From Brachionus plicatilis (Eukaryota; Rotifera; Eurotatoria; Ploima; Brachionidae), in assembly GCA_010279815.1 (NCBI GenBank), contig QEOQ01000559.1, forward strand, positions 28,636 to 92,635: a DNA stretch of 64,000 bases. The letters run 5' to 3'. Both the position numbers and the translations under genes were made by a program. Positions 10,746-22,096 of this stretch are shown one piece after another (within the stretch, counting starts at the first letter, position 1; the number at the start of each line of letters is the position of its first letter). The notes under the pieces are model-generated. The model searched no databases. It saw nothing but the letters and a program-made list of their open reading frames with translations, and was not told the DNA's origin.

Positions 10746-12570
10746 CAAAACCAGGTTTATGATTCTTTGGAATTTAAAACTTTGATTTTTTAAGTAATTG
10801 AAATCGTATTAGGAAAAATTGATACTGGTCAAATCAGTGTTCTTAGAATTGTCTTAATCTATATTCATAGAATAAAATCAATTTAAAAATAACAATAAAA
10901 AGATATTAAAAAAACATTAATAAGAAAAATAATATTCAAACTCAATTAATCTTAATATTTTAAATTAAAAAAAAAATCAAATATTTAAATTAAATATGAT
11001 TGCATATAAATATTTATTTTAGTGTCTTTTTTTCCAAAAAATTAATATACTAGAACCAAACAGACCCCAGAATTGAATTTTTTGTAACCAAATCAACTAA
11101 GAATTATATTTTTTTAAAGTTTTTTTAAATGATAATTTTTCAAATAAAATAAAACAATAAAATAAAACTCGATTTTTCGTTTATTAATTTTTATCATAAA
11201 AAAATAAAATCCTATTAAAAAATAGACACTGGGTTTGAATTTTTAAGCCTCAGTTCACTGAGAAACATGATTATGAGCCTTTTTTTAAATATCATTTAAA
11301 ATAAAAGTGGCAGTGTGTATTTTCTTTTTTTTAACGATTTTAAAGCATTTAAAATAGACGCATGGTAAAGCCAATACAGCAGGGACTGTATTAAAATAGC
11401 AACAATCAAAATAGCTAAACACATAATAGAAAGGACATAAAAGCTAAAATAAAAAAAAAAAAAATAAAATTCATTCATCATTGTTAATTAATGTTTTTTG
11501 TTAAGTAGTTTTTTTATTTTTTAAAGAAACGCTACGAGCAGAGCTCCTTCAGCCAGTTATATGATTTTTAAGTCTTTTTACAAACAAAATTTAGACTAAA
11601 TAAACATATAAAGAACAATAAGATACAAGTAAATTAAACTTTTATATTGATACCAAAATCAAAATTAAAGAGAATCAAGTTTAAAAAAATTAAAACAAAA
11701 CATCGATTGAACTAAAATAAAGCTTTTTGATGACTATTTTATTTTTTAAATTTAGCCTAATAGGCCGTTCTATATCCAAGTTACATCCCCATGTGCATTT
11801 TTTGATTTTGGGGGGACATGTGCGTTTTTCAGGTATCCAAATAATTAAATTAAATTCCTCTTTTGTTTTAATTTTTAATATTCCAGCAGCTTAACAATGG
11901 GTAAAACCTTGTTCTATTAAAAGAGGAAAAACTATTACCTGATTTAATTATCATGTTCAAAAATGTTTTTTGTAATTGATTATTATAAAATTAAATTATC
12001 ATATTTGATTAAGATTCACATTTGGCAAGATTTTTTTTCTATTTAACATTTTTCAAAAATTTTTTAAGTATAAAAAGTCCAAAAAAGAACTGGTTTTATT
12101 TTAAAGAAAGAAATACAATAAATATCTCATTTTATAAAATTAAACCATTTGAAAGTTTTTCCGGTTATTTTTTTTTTAATTGAAATATCTTTAGTGCACT
12201 TTATTATATTTTGTCAAAATTTTGGGAACAAATCTAAAGAGAATTGTCCTAAGATTTTCTTGAAAGTTCCACAATTTAAACCATTACACCAAACTCTTTC
12301 TTTTAAATTTTAAACAAAATATGAAATAAATATTTTAGAAAAATAAAAAAAGATGATGTTGCAATTAAAAGAGGGATAATATTTAACTTAAAGTAAATTT
12401 TTTGTTTTTTAAAGTAATTTATAACGAAAATAAAGCTTTTCATTTTATATTAAATCTATTTATTCGAAATTAAAGTAAAAGTATTGCGATATAAAGTAAA
12501 TTGATTAATAATATAGTAAAAATGATTTTTTGTAAAGTTTAATAAAATTAATTAAAGTAATGCCATAGTT
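10746..12570. other. AT-rich spacer, no supported gene
   Basis: I see only low-complexity A/T tracts. A 61-codon minus-strand frame at 11296-11481 encodes one hydrophobic segment (LSIMCLAILIVAILIQSLL). It contains a TTATTTTAG acceptor-like site right after its first codons, so it could be part of a small membrane-protein exon, but nothing else supports it. Confidence 0.4.
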
Positions 12571-12574
12571 TACT

Positions 12575-12804
12575 GGAGAATAAAGATTAATTCTTTGATA
12601 ATGCATTGATTGTCACATCTTCTCAATTGTTGTTTGGCTCGGTGTCTAGTGGTTTCAAAGCAAAATTTACAATAAAATTCTCGGTTAGTCTGATAAACTT
12701 CTGATTTTGGAAGTTGAACTCAAATGTATTCTTTGAGCTCAAGTTCAGTTAAGCCATCTTCTAGCATCTCCCAAATACGCTTATCTTCTTTTTCAATTTG
12801 CATT
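12575..12804 (-). pseudogene. Possible small zinc-finger-like ORF with one stop
   Basis: From an ATG at 12804 the minus strand reads MQIEKEDKRIWEMLEDGL, TELELKEYI, a TGA stop, then VQLPKSEVYQTNREFYCKFC and FETTRHRAKQQLRRC. The codon pattern is less AT-biased than the flanks, and the C-x2-C with later H and C suggests a zinc-binding element, as in BED- or THAP-type transposon proteins. No family can be named. A sequence error at the stop cannot be excluded. Confidence 0.3.
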
Positions 12805-13588
12805 TTTTATAAACAACAATGAAATTATTTTAGGAAAGAAGAAAACTACTGTTCAAATATTTAAATTTACTTTAATGAAAAATTAAACGATTTATTTTTG
12901 CATGCATTCGTTTTAGAGAAAAAAAGTTTAATTTTAAAGTAAAAAGCTTTTTCACTTTTTTTAGCAAATATTACTTTAGAAAAAAAATGTTTTACTATAT
13001 TGAAAAAAAAGACTTTATTTTATTTAGTCAGCCACTAAAAAAAAAATAATTTGAACTTTATTTGGTAAAAAATTCAAGAAAACTGTGCATAAATTTCTTT
13101 AATGCAGAACGAGGCAAACACTTGGTTGCGGCTAAAAATGAAATTCCATGTCATCTAGTTAAAAATAACTAAAAATAGTAAAAAACTAATTTGCTTCTAT
13201 GTTCCTTTAAAATAATTTTTCTAAAGTGTTCACACCTTTTTGGGAATTTAAATATACTCGCTGATTATTTGAGGGAAATTGTCAATTTTATAGTTTAATG
13301 GAAGGAAAAATTCAAATTTTATATGTTACCATGTATCAAAAGTTAAAAATAAATAAATTTTTAGTGTTTAATAAAATACTCAACTTGCCATTAGTCTATT
13401 CGACATAGTCTATTTTAAAAAAATCGAAACAATTGTCAAAATATGTAAATTTTACACTCTTACCAAAATTTTCTAGCAAAAAAATCGACTAAATGCTTTA
13501 ACGACTTCCTCTTTTAGAAAATGTATTAATTTAAAAAATTTTATTTTATAAAATAAATATAGTTGTGAAAAAATCAAAATAAAATCCT
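12805..13588. other. Upstream spacer of the first GPCR gene
   Basis: AT-rich with no coding sequence seen. No convincing TATA box; an ATAAATATA at about 13552-13560 lies 30 bp before the start codon, too close for a standard animal promoter without a 5' leader. Confidence 0.4.
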
Positions 13589-14587
13589 ATGGAGCTAGTG
13601 AATGCAAGTGTATCTTCTTTTGAATGGAGATACAAAGTAAATCAAAGCCTACTGCAAATAGCCTTGTACACCTTAATGCCAATTGGAGTAGCGATGAACA
13701 CAATTCAAATTTTTGTCTATTTGCGCAAAAAATTTGTAAAAAACTCAATGAATCCATTCTTAATTGCTTTGCCATTAAACAGCATATTTGTTCTGATCTT
13801 GATCAGCCTCCGTTTTGCCGACACAATTCAAATTTTCAACTATGAACAAAACACAGATCTTGGCTGCAAGTTTGCCTCGTTTTTTATCCGACTTTTTTTA
13901 AGTGGATGCTTTTGGCTCAACTTCTTGTTGACAATTGACCGTCTATTCTTTATCCTCTACCCAAATAAATTCAAAAAATTGCAACACACCAACAACATAA
14001 TAAAAATAATTTTCCTAATGTACCTTTTGCTGGCAATCTTATGCAGTCCGAGCTTTTTTTTCAACAGCTCTCGAACTTTGAACAGCAAAACAAATGAGAC
14101 AAAATTAAGTTGTGTGGCGCATCCAGCTCTGTCGATCTCGAGGATAGCAATTGTTCAACTATTTGGAATGTTTGTTCCATTTTTTCTGATGTTTGGAACA
14201 AATATAGTGCTGATCCGAAAAGTGGCTAAATCGAGGAAGAAGTTCGCCTCAGCAAAAGAGATGAATTTTGCTTTTTCTTTAATAATTTCGAATATTCTTT
14301 TTTTGGTTTCTTTTATTCCTTTTTCAATTTTTTTGATTTCAAACCTGCTCAAAGTCATAAATCCAAGGATAGCAAAGGACCCACAAATAGGCTCATTGAT
14401 AGCGCTCTATGACACATGTGCATTTATTATTGCTTGTTACAACTTTTCTTTAGGACTTCTCATCCAGATTATATTTAACAAATTATTCCGCAAAGAGTTC
14501 ACAAATATGATGGGCGAGTTGGTATTGATGCTAAGAATAGGCAAAAAGGTTTCATCGGCTTCTATTTCTGACCAGACTTTCAAGTAA
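13589..14587 (+). CDS. Rhodopsin-like 7TM G-protein-coupled receptor, single exon
   Basis: The 332-residue protein should sit in the plasma membrane and couple a ligand to G proteins. Seven hydrophobic segments are visible, roughly residues 22-44, 56-77, 95-117, 134-155, 190-214, 231-256 and 274-297. The N-terminus carries SVSSFEWRY. A cysteine (GCKF) opens TM3 and another lies in the second outer loop (LSCVAHPA), the usual disulphide pair. The DRY motif is IDRLFFI, TM6 lacks CWxP (FIPFSIF), and the NPxxY region is changed to NFSLGLLIQ, followed by FNKLFRKEF, a helix-8-like segment. The start codon is the first ATG of the frame. AATAAA signals follow the stop at 14602 and about 14615. It is a clear paralogue of 19135-20133 and of the broken copy at 39714-40665, all on the plus strand. 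The ligand is unknown. It resembles peptide (FMRFamide-type) receptors distantly; that is inference. Confidence 0.9.
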   Translation: MELVNASVSSFEWRYKVNQSLLQIALYTLMPIGVAMNTIQIFVYLRKKFVKNSMNPFLIALPLNSIFVLILISLRFADTIQIFNYEQNTDLGCKFASFFIRLFLSGCFWLNFLLTIDRLFFILYPNKFKKLQHTNNIIKIIFLMYLLLAILCSPSFFFNSSRTLNSKTNETKLSCVAHPALSISRIAIVQLFGMFVPFFLMFGTNIVLIRKVAKSRKKFASAKEMNFAFSLIISNILFLVSFIPFSIFLISNLLKVINPRIAKDPQIGSLIALYDTCAFIIACYNFSLGLLIQIIFNKLFRKEFTNMMGELVLMLRIGKKVSSASISDQTFK

Positions 14588-14679
14588 ATTTTATTAAATC
14601 TAATAAATTAATTTGAATAAACAATTTTTAATTTTTCATATTTTTTATATTTTTTAATAATTTTGAAAAAATTTATTTT

Positions 14680-16385
14680 TGCATTAGGCTTGTATTTAAT
14701 GTTGCACTATAAATTAATCAGAAGTCGCACTTTTATTAATACTAAACTGCACTATATTATTTCCAAAAAGTACTACATTATTTTATGTGCACTGAATTAT
14801 TCGAGTTTTTACCAAAATAATTCAAATCAGAACTTTTATATTTCAAAACTTTACTATATAAATCACCTGGGACTTAAATAATTTTTGATTTTTACTAAAA
14901 TAATTTCTAATTTGACCTAAAATAATTTTTGAGTTACACTAAAATAATTTTAAATATTAATTTAGACTTTATTTTTATTTTTATTTTCAACAAAGCTTAT
15001 TTTGTTTTATTTTCCGTCCCTTTTATAAATTCCTTGCGGCTACTTGTTTAGAAATTAAAACAATTAACAGCTAGTAACTCAACGATAGATCATCATGGCA
15101 TGGCAAGGTTCCAGAAATTCAAAACTTAAGTGCTATCTGAATTTCTCTTTCAATTTTGTTGGGGGACAAAAAAGAAATAAATTTATATCCAGGTGTCTAA
15201 AAAGAACTAACCCTTTAAAAAGTTGTAGATCTTTCAGACTCAATTACTCAAAGATAAAATTAAAATCTTTTTTAAAATTATATATATTCTGAAAGAGCAT
15301 AAAATTTTCTACACCCTGGTAAATATTTTTGTTTGAAAAAAAATGTGTGCCAATTTTTATTATTGAAAAAAAGCCAAAAAGAATACTTTTTTTCAGTTTA
15401 ATTGTATGTAGTCCCAGGGATTACTTAATAAACCTTTTTTTTTTTTTAAACAAAACTAGACAAAATTCTGAATAAATCTATGGTTTTACTTTTTTGAATT
15501 TATGTTTTATTTTATTTAAATAAAGTATTAAAATCATGTGATTTGATTTAAATTTTGAGTATTTAACTATATTGACAATTTTTTGAATATTTTAACTAAA
15601 TATTGAAACCAATCCCATTAAATATTATTATTATGCCACCAAAGTCTAAATTTATCCGTTCTCGCATTAATAATTTTTTAAATCATCTCAACCTACAAAA
15701 CTTTGAATAAGTGTCCTGATTTAAAGTGTTTTAAGGTAGATTATTTTTATTTAGTTATTTTAAAATTAGAAATAAATTAAAAAATTAAAAGACTGTTTAA
15801 CATCTCCTTTAGTAATAAAAATTAAACTAATTGGGATATAAGGGAAATAGGTTAGGAAAAAAACGTAGTCGAGGAAGACCCACTTTGGCTAGTACTAGTG
15901 GTAGATCCTCCTGGATTCAAAAAAGCTTAAACACTTATTTAATTCGTTAATTTGATAACGAATCGGCTACTCAATAAATACAATTTTTTTTTTTTATTTT
16001 ATTCTTATGTATGTATAATTATATTTTTTTTCTCTCCAAAATTAAATCACATATTTGTAATTGTAATTTGTATTTTCTTATGTTTAAAAAAAAATTAAGT
16101 TTTTGAAAAAAATAGTGCTTGTTGTATTTATTTATCTAAAAATGAATTAAAATAATTCAGGTCTAAAATTATTTCGGTGCTTTTTAAACATTAATTTAGT
16201 GCTTAGTAAAGATTATTTTAGTGCAAAATAAAAATTATATTAGTGCTTATTAAAAAATATAATAGTGTAAGAATATTATTTATAATGCATCCTTGATTAA
16301 TAAAGTGCATGTAAATATTATAGTGCAATTTAAATATTAAAGTGCAACTTGTGATTATTTATAGCGCAGAATGTATTTGATACTT
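14680..16385. repeat. Region flanked by inverted blocks of degenerate TTAGTGC / GCACTAA repeats
   Basis: From 14690 to 14945 words such as GCACTATA, GCACTGAATTATT and ACACTAAAATAATTTT recur every 30 to 45 bp. From 16150 to 16375 the complement recurs (TTTAGTGC, TTATTTTAGTGC, ATTAGTGC, TATAGTGC, AAAGTGC). The two blocks face each other around about 1.2 kb, as in foldback elements whose inverted ends are themselves arrays. The middle holds a 65-codon ORF at 15095-15292 (starts MAWQGSRNSKLKCYLN, not recognised) and, at 15855-15950, a frame with KKRSRGRPTLASTSGRSSW. Limits are approximate. Confidence 0.45.
15850..15950 (+). pseudogene. GRP (AT-hook-like) tail, probably MULE-derived
   Basis: A short frame reads KKRSRGRPTLASTSGRSSW then IQKSLNTYLIR and a stop. 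The RGRP core is an AT-hook-like DNA-binding word. Similar tails occur at 48026-48250 (KRGRGRPRKTD) and 62836-63144 (RKKGRPKKTLKAL). Assigning it to a MULE protein is inference from the 47.9-kb copy. Confidence 0.35.
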
Positions 16386-16389
16386 AATT

Positions 16390-18050
16390 TTGCTTTGTTT
16401 ATTGGTATTTTGGCAAATATTTTCATTTTCTTTACTATTTTTAGTAAAGAAAATGATAAAAATGTGTTGTTAAAAAAATAATAAAAACTTTTCATCGTAA
16501 AATAAAGAAAAATTCATGAAAAAAAATGTATTTTTATAGTCCATGATAAGTTACGAATTTTTTAAAAACAGTTCAACCAATTGATTTTTCAAGTGTTAGT
16601 ATCTCCTTACTAATGAGTTGCTTTCTGATGAATATTCACAAACATACTTTAAAAACTTATTGGTAAACATTAAATGGGTCTAGTCGGTTATGTCAGTAGA
16701 TAACAGAATAGTTTATCGAAGTGGTCATGATCGGATAGGTTATCTGTAAGGTAACATTTTTGTTATCCTTTTCGTTTTATTATTGACAAAAATTATCTTT
16801 TTTTTAATTTTAAAAGAATTTTGAAAATTTTCAATTTTGTTCGATAAAAAGAGGTAATTTTTCTGTAAAACAATTTTACGCAAAATTCCGTAATTTTGCA
16901 TAAATTCACATTTTTTTCCAGTAAAAAATGGCAAAAATAGGTAAAAGTAAGCAAAAAAAAAGGAAAACATAATCCAAATTAAAATTTAGTTATTTGAAAA
17001 AAAAATTGGTTTAATTTTTTGTATTTGAATAACAAAATGTATCCAATGTTGAAACAACATTGAAAAAGTGCTATGTTTCAAATATTTATTTCAGTCTCAA
17101 AAAAAAATTAATTTTGAGTTAATATTGCAAGCTTAAAAAACTTTGTTTTTTACTTAAATAAATTTTGACTTTGGGTTTATTATATGATGATCCTTAAGAT
17201 AAAATTTGTAGTCTGAAAAAACTATCTACACTCTTTTTTTCGATTTTTTATAAATTGAGTATTTTGAAATGCATCAAACAAAGGTAAATCATCACGAAAG
17301 TCAAAATTTAAAAAACAAAAAAAATAAGTTTTTCGTGTCTAATCGGTTAGGTGAACTAAGGTTCATCTAATACTGGAAAAATTATTGTATTCAGGTTTTT
17401 TGAACTTTTATTTCACCCAATCTAAAAATTGTTCACCTATTTTTAAATTTTTTCATCTTTTTATAAAAAAACTAAATTTAATATTAAAAAAAATAATAAT
17501 TAAATTGATAATTAAAAATAATAAGTAAGATAGAAAAAAAAAATTAGACAAAAAATTTAAAGATGGGCGGAATAGGTTAAATTTTCGAAATAGATGAATA
17601 TATGTTTCCCAGAGTCAAACACTTGAGAATGATAAATAAATTTCAATTTTCTGTAATTTTTATAATTTATTTTTAAAGGCAAATATTTAAGTAAGGAGGA
17701 CATTTGGGTATTTTGGATTGTTGAAAGGGTAATACCAGGTCAGTTTTTCAGAGAAAATGCTATTTTTAAAACTCTTTCAAATTAAAAAACAAAACAAAAA
17801 ATTATTAATTTCAATTATTAATTATTTTATCAGTATCGCGAATTAGGCATTCTATTAAGTTGTTATTCTATTCAATATGTTTACATGATCTAAAAGTTTT
17901 TCACCTAATTTGAAAAATGATCACCTAATTCTATTTTGGTTCACCTTTTCGTGAGCAAAAAAATTAGGTGAACTTATAGTTCACAAAATTCGAGAACAAG
18001 AATTGTTCGCATAATACCTAAAATATAGTTCACTAGATCGTGTTTCTTAT
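16390..18050. other. AT-rich spacer with inverted GTTCACCTAA words
   Basis: No gene seen. TTAGGTGAAC / GTTCACCTAA words recur in both orientations at 17350-17450 and 17890-18000, suggesting a decayed inverted-repeat element of about 0.7 kb. The 76-codon minus-strand frame at 16740-16970 is low-complexity and not supported. Confidence 0.4.
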
Positions 18051-18059
18051 TCAGCTTAA

Positions 18060-18365
18060 TCAGCGTTCCTCTAAACTAATCAGATCCAGATCTCTAAGTC
18101 TTTCTTCATAGAATTGATTTAACTAATTTGGTTGCTCTCCTCTGAACCTTCTCAAGAATATTTATGTCTGTTTTAAACGAAGGCGACCAAACACTGACTG
18201 CGTATTCAAGATGAGGACGAACCAAGGCTTTTTTAAGTGGCACAATCGTCTCTCTATCCAAATATGAAATGGAACTCTTGATTTGACCCAAAACGCTATT
18301 TGTCTTTACAGCTGCTGCGTAACATTGCTTGTTCCATTTTAGATAATTTGTAATAAATGTAATTA
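18060..18365 (-). mobile_element. LINE RT C-terminal fragment, minus copy
   Basis: Minus-strand frame: NYLKWNKQCYAAAVKTNSVL, then GQIKSSISYLDRETIV, PLKKALVRPHLEYAVSVWSP and INILEKVQRRATKLV. This is the segment just after the RT domain of Jockey/CR1-like LINEs (LG-IKR-FSYLD...LVRPHLEYA-QVWSP...LE-VQRRATKL). Positions 18146-18313 are repeated exactly, inverted, at 18415-18582. Confidence 0.8.
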
Positions 18366-18374
18366 AATTTTTAA

Positions 18375-18582
18375 GTCCTTGCCTTTCCTATGCTGATGAC
18401 TCGAAATCGATAGGAGCTGTAAAGACAAATAGCGTTTTGGGTCAAATCAAGAGTTCCATTTCATATTTGGATAGAGAGACGATTGTGCCACTTAAAAAAG
18501 CCTTGGTTCGTCCTCATCTTGAATACGCAGTCAGTGTTTGGTCGCCTTCGTTTAAAACAGACATAAATATTCTTGAGAAGGT
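18375..18582 (+). mobile_element. LINE RT fragment, inverted plus copy joined to a YADD motif
   Basis: On the plus strand CLSYADDSKSIG (RT motif C) runs directly into AVKTNSVLGQIKSS, which normally lies well over a hundred residues downstream. The join at about 18415 is where identity to the minus copy begins. All 168 bp of the arm match 18146-18313 by eye. Confidence 0.75.
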
Positions 18583-18584
18583 AT

Positions 18585-19134
18585 TATTTATGATCTGGAT
18601 CCGTCTTTTTTAGTAATTTTGAATTCCGGTCTGGGTTTTAGGAACAAGCCATATGTATCAGAAATCTGTTTCCTGAATGCTATGGTGAAATTAAATTAAA
18701 TTAAGAAATTAAGTTTAAATTTGACGGTCTTTCTTCCAGGCTAAATTGACGGTGTTCTTTTTTTCTGCGAAATTCTAATCGTCAATGAAATTTCACAATT
18801 TGCTGTTTTAATGATAAAAGAAAGTGCAATTAGTACTGGTTGGCATATTGCGTCTAAATTGCGATTTAGGATTTTGAGTTATTAATTTAATTAGTTAATA
18901 AATTAAAGTTGTGAAAATAAAAAATTCTCAAATTATAATTGCAGAATTGGGGTTAAAAAAATTGAAATTCTTAAATTTCACATAAGCTATATCCTGAACA
19001 TATCGTTTTCTTTAGAAAAAAAATTAATTAATTTTCCTCTAATTAAAATAATTAGATGATCAAAAAGACTTGTTCAATATTTAAATGTCACTTTTCCTGG
19101 TTAGGAATTTTAAATTCTCAAAAAAGGCTCCAAA
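18585..19134. other. Spacer upstream of the second GPCR gene
   Basis: A short open frame (18590-18690, YDLDPSFLVILNSGLGFRNK) follows the LINE copy and may be more LINE or an old exon; I do not recognise it. The rest is AT-rich. Confidence 0.4.
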
Positions 19135-20133
19135 ATGAATGCTTCAAATTTTACATTTGAATGGCGATATGATCTCAACCAAATGCTTTCGCTGTATTCC
19201 ATTTTTTCATTTTTACCTTTAGGCATCGTATTAAATTTTATACAAATAATTGTTTATCTACGAAAAAAATTCAAGAGTACAACCATGAGCAATTATTACA
19301 TCCAAATATCACTAAATAACATTCTGGCAATTACATTGACCATTGTTCGCTTTATAGGCCAAGTAGAATTCTATGCATTTGAGGAAAATACTGAATTCGG
19401 ATGCAAATTTCTGGCTTTTTTAACCAGATTTTCATATGCATCATGCTCATGGCTCAATTTCCTAGTCACAATGGACCGGCTAATGTTCATCCTTTTTGCC
19501 AATTCCTACAAAAAAGTCCAGAACAAATGGTTCATTCTAAAAATATCACTAATAATTTATTTATTTCTGGTAGTTATCAATACGCCGAATTTTTTTTTCG
19601 GCTATACAATGATTACTCGAAATTACACAACAAGATCAGTGGTGTTTTATTTTTGTACGGGATCATTGGAGTTGAATTTTGTGCGGGAATTTTCGAGCCA
19701 GATACTGGGCATTTTGGTGCCTTTTGGACTTATGCTGGCATCGAACATTTTTTTGATCATGAAAGTAATTGAGTCCAAGAAAAAAATTAATAGTAATCGT
19801 GAAACAAATTTTTTGTTTACAGTGATTCTGTCGAATGTAATTTTCCTGGTTGCATTGGTTCCATTCTCTGTCAATTTACTCATCCGTCTAATAGTTATAG
19901 CTAACCCGGTGGTCGAAAGACAAATCGAGGGCTATCTCACTTTTATAACTTTGTTTGAGACAATAGGTCGGATAATAATGTGTTTTAACTTTTCTTCAGG
20001 CTTAGTACTTCAGACATTTTTTAATAAAATTTTTAGACAAGAATTTATTCAAATGGTGGCAGATGCATTGAACTTTTTCGGCATTAAAAATCAAAGAATT
20101 GCGGTTTCTTCCACTTCATCAAGCAAAATTTAA
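19135..20133 (+). CDS. Rhodopsin-like 7TM G-protein-coupled receptor, single exon
   Basis: 332 residues, the same length as the 13.6-kb paralogue, with the same plan. The N-terminus is MNASNFTFEWRYDLNQML (FEWRY shared, two possible N-glycosylation sites). TM1 spans about residues 20-42. After TM1 comes YLRKKFKSTTMSNYY, similar to the ARKRYMKTTMGPYF of the third copy. GCKFLAF opens TM3 and FCTGSLE lies in the outer loop (disulphide pair). DRY is replaced by MDRLMFI, TM6 reads LVALVPFSV, and NPxxY is replaced by NFSSGLVLQ followed by FNKIFRQEF. The tail is rich in serine and threonine, consistent with phosphorylation. The start is the first ATG of the frame; it has no introns. The ligand and coupling are unknown. 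Confidence 0.9.
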   Translation: MNASNFTFEWRYDLNQMLSLYSIFSFLPLGIVLNFIQIIVYLRKKFKSTTMSNYYIQISLNNILAITLTIVRFIGQVEFYAFEENTEFGCKFLAFLTRFSYASCSWLNFLVTMDRLMFILFANSYKKVQNKWFILKISLIIYLFLVVINTPNFFFGYTMITRNYTTRSVVFYFCTGSLELNFVREFSSQILGILVPFGLMLASNIFLIMKVIESKKKINSNRETNFLFTVILSNVIFLVALVPFSVNLLIRLIVIANPVVERQIEGYLTFITLFETIGRIIMCFNFSSGLVLQTFFNKIFRQEFIQMVADALNFFGIKNQRIAVSSTSSSKI

Positions 20134-20695
20134 AAAAAATATAAATAAAAAAAATTAATAAAAAAATTAATAAATAATTTAATAAATATTTTTTTTTTAT
20201 CTAAATCATTTTAAATTCATCAAAAATAAGCCAAAAGAAAAATAAAATTCAATCAATACAGTGGTTCTACAAAAAGCCCAAAATTGGTTAAATTACGTTA
20301 TTTTACGTAAGTTTCGGCCAGTTTACGTAATCTCTATAATTAGATATTTTGGCATCCATATTTTCTTCAAATATCTTTAAAAAATTATTATCAGAAGAAA
20401 AGAACACTATTTGAAAGGAAAACCAGATTTGTTTTGAGATTCTTAATGACCAATTCTGACAGATTTTTCAACCACAAAAATATAACTTTTAAAATCTAAA
20501 TTTATGAATCCTAGACAATTAGTCTTTATTCTATCAATTTTCTCTGATCAGAGAAAATTGGTGATTTTCTAAGTCTACAAAATCTGAAACCTTGAATAAT
20601 TATAAAATTGATTGCTTTTTTTTTAAACAAAACATTATTTTACCGTAAACTCGTGACCAATACTCTTGGAACAATGTCAAAATTTGGGTTTATTC
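20134..20695. other. Spacer with a weak ACGTAA-type repeat
   Basis: 20265-20335 begins TACAGTGGTTCTACAAAAAG and carries ACGTTATTTTACGTAAG words, a fragment of the repeat also seen near 1018 and 40740. Otherwise nothing is seen. Confidence 0.4.
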
Positions 20696-20977
20696 CAGAG
20701 TTGTTTAAAAGTCACAAGTCTCAAGTCAAGTTCAAGTCCGGTCTTTTATTTTCAAAAGTCCGAGTTAAGACTTTATTTTTTTTTTTAAAAAAAGTCCAAG
20801 TCCGTACTTTAAAATTTTGAATACTGAAGAAGAATTGTGAAAACTTTTATGCTAAAATTGCAAGAAAATTCTGAAATATGGCAAATCTAAAGTACTGCAC
20901 AAAAGTTTAGACGCACAAGTTTTTTTCATGCGTTTATCTCGTCAGACATAAAAATACTAAATTTTGTTTTAGAAATA

Positions 20978-21485
20978 CCGTATTCCCTTGTTCGATAATG
21001 CAGCGCCACAACCTAGAACACATCATTGGCGCAGGCGCTATACTAAATCTCGCCCATGTTAAATTCAACTTAACTTGTGTTGCATGCGCCAAAACCGTAT
21101 TTCGGGTTGTGGCGATGCACTATATCCAGGGTCTTGAGAATGGTGCTGCATTATTTAAGTTTAGCAAAGGGATAATATTTAAAAAAAAAAAAAGAATTTT
21201 TTTTAATTAAGTATTTGGTGCGGCATTAAAGTTTAAAAATAAAAAATAATTTAAAATTAAAAAATATTGTCTTGAATTATTTTTATATTTTCTTTTTAAA
21301 TCATTCAAATAATGCAGCACCATTCTCAAGACCCTGGATATAGTGCATCGCCACAACCCGAAATACGGTTTTGGCGCATGCAACACAAGTTAAGTTGAAT
21401 TTAACATGGGCGAGATTTAGTATAGCGCCTGCACCAATGATGTGTTCTAGGTTCTGGCGCTGCATTATCGAACAAGGGAATACGG
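20978..21485. mobile_element. Foldback/TIR element B, 508 bp, nested in the Tc1
   Basis: Arms 20978-21156 and 21307-21485 (179 bp each, a few mismatches) surround a 150-bp loop, with TA flanks. The ends are CCGTATTCCCTTGTTCG and complement. The arms are GC-richer than anything nearby. The outer CCGTA and the internal CTCGCCCATGTTA match element A at 5530-6399, so they belong to one superfamily with otherwise different arms. The 70-codon frame at 20998-21210 is an artefact of the arm. Confidence 0.85.
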
Positions 21486-22096
21486 TAAATTAAATTAAAA
21501 TCGATTTTTAATAAAACTATCTCTGTCCTACAGATTGATATAAAATACATGATAATTCGAATTTACACTTGGCTGAAAAATTGAAATTAAATAAAGGCCA
21601 TAAAAATTTGAGTCAAAAATTTTTGCACAAAATTTTAGACGCTTATCATTAATCTTTAATTAAATATCAATTAACTTACTTAAATAGATTTTTAAATGTA
21701 TTAATTTAAAAATTAGCCAATAAGTGTTAAATTTATTTATAAAACATCGCTATGAGTAATAACCCAAATTTAATGTCATATTAAATTTGAGTTATAAACA
21801 GTTACAATATTGTTTTCAACAGTTACAGTAGCTATTATTTTCTAGTCATAATTTTTCATATTTAAATGCTTGTTTTTAACTTATTAATTTCAGATTCCAA
21901 TTTATTTCAAATAAAGATTTATCCTTAAAAAGTTTATTCTTTAATTGTTTGGTCTCTCAACAAAAGCATAGCGGGAGTTATTGAATTAATACTTGTCTAT
22001 GTACAAAAAGATAATAAACAAAAACCACGTTTTTTACACTATGCCTGTGACAGAAAAAACTATACCGCCAAAAATTAGGAACTTTGGTAAGAAAAA

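Noticed and set aside
20998..21210. 70-codon plus-strand ORF with MQRHNLEHIIGAGAI
   Set aside because: It lies wholly in the arm and loop of foldback element B; the mirrored arm gives an equally open frame. Not a gene.
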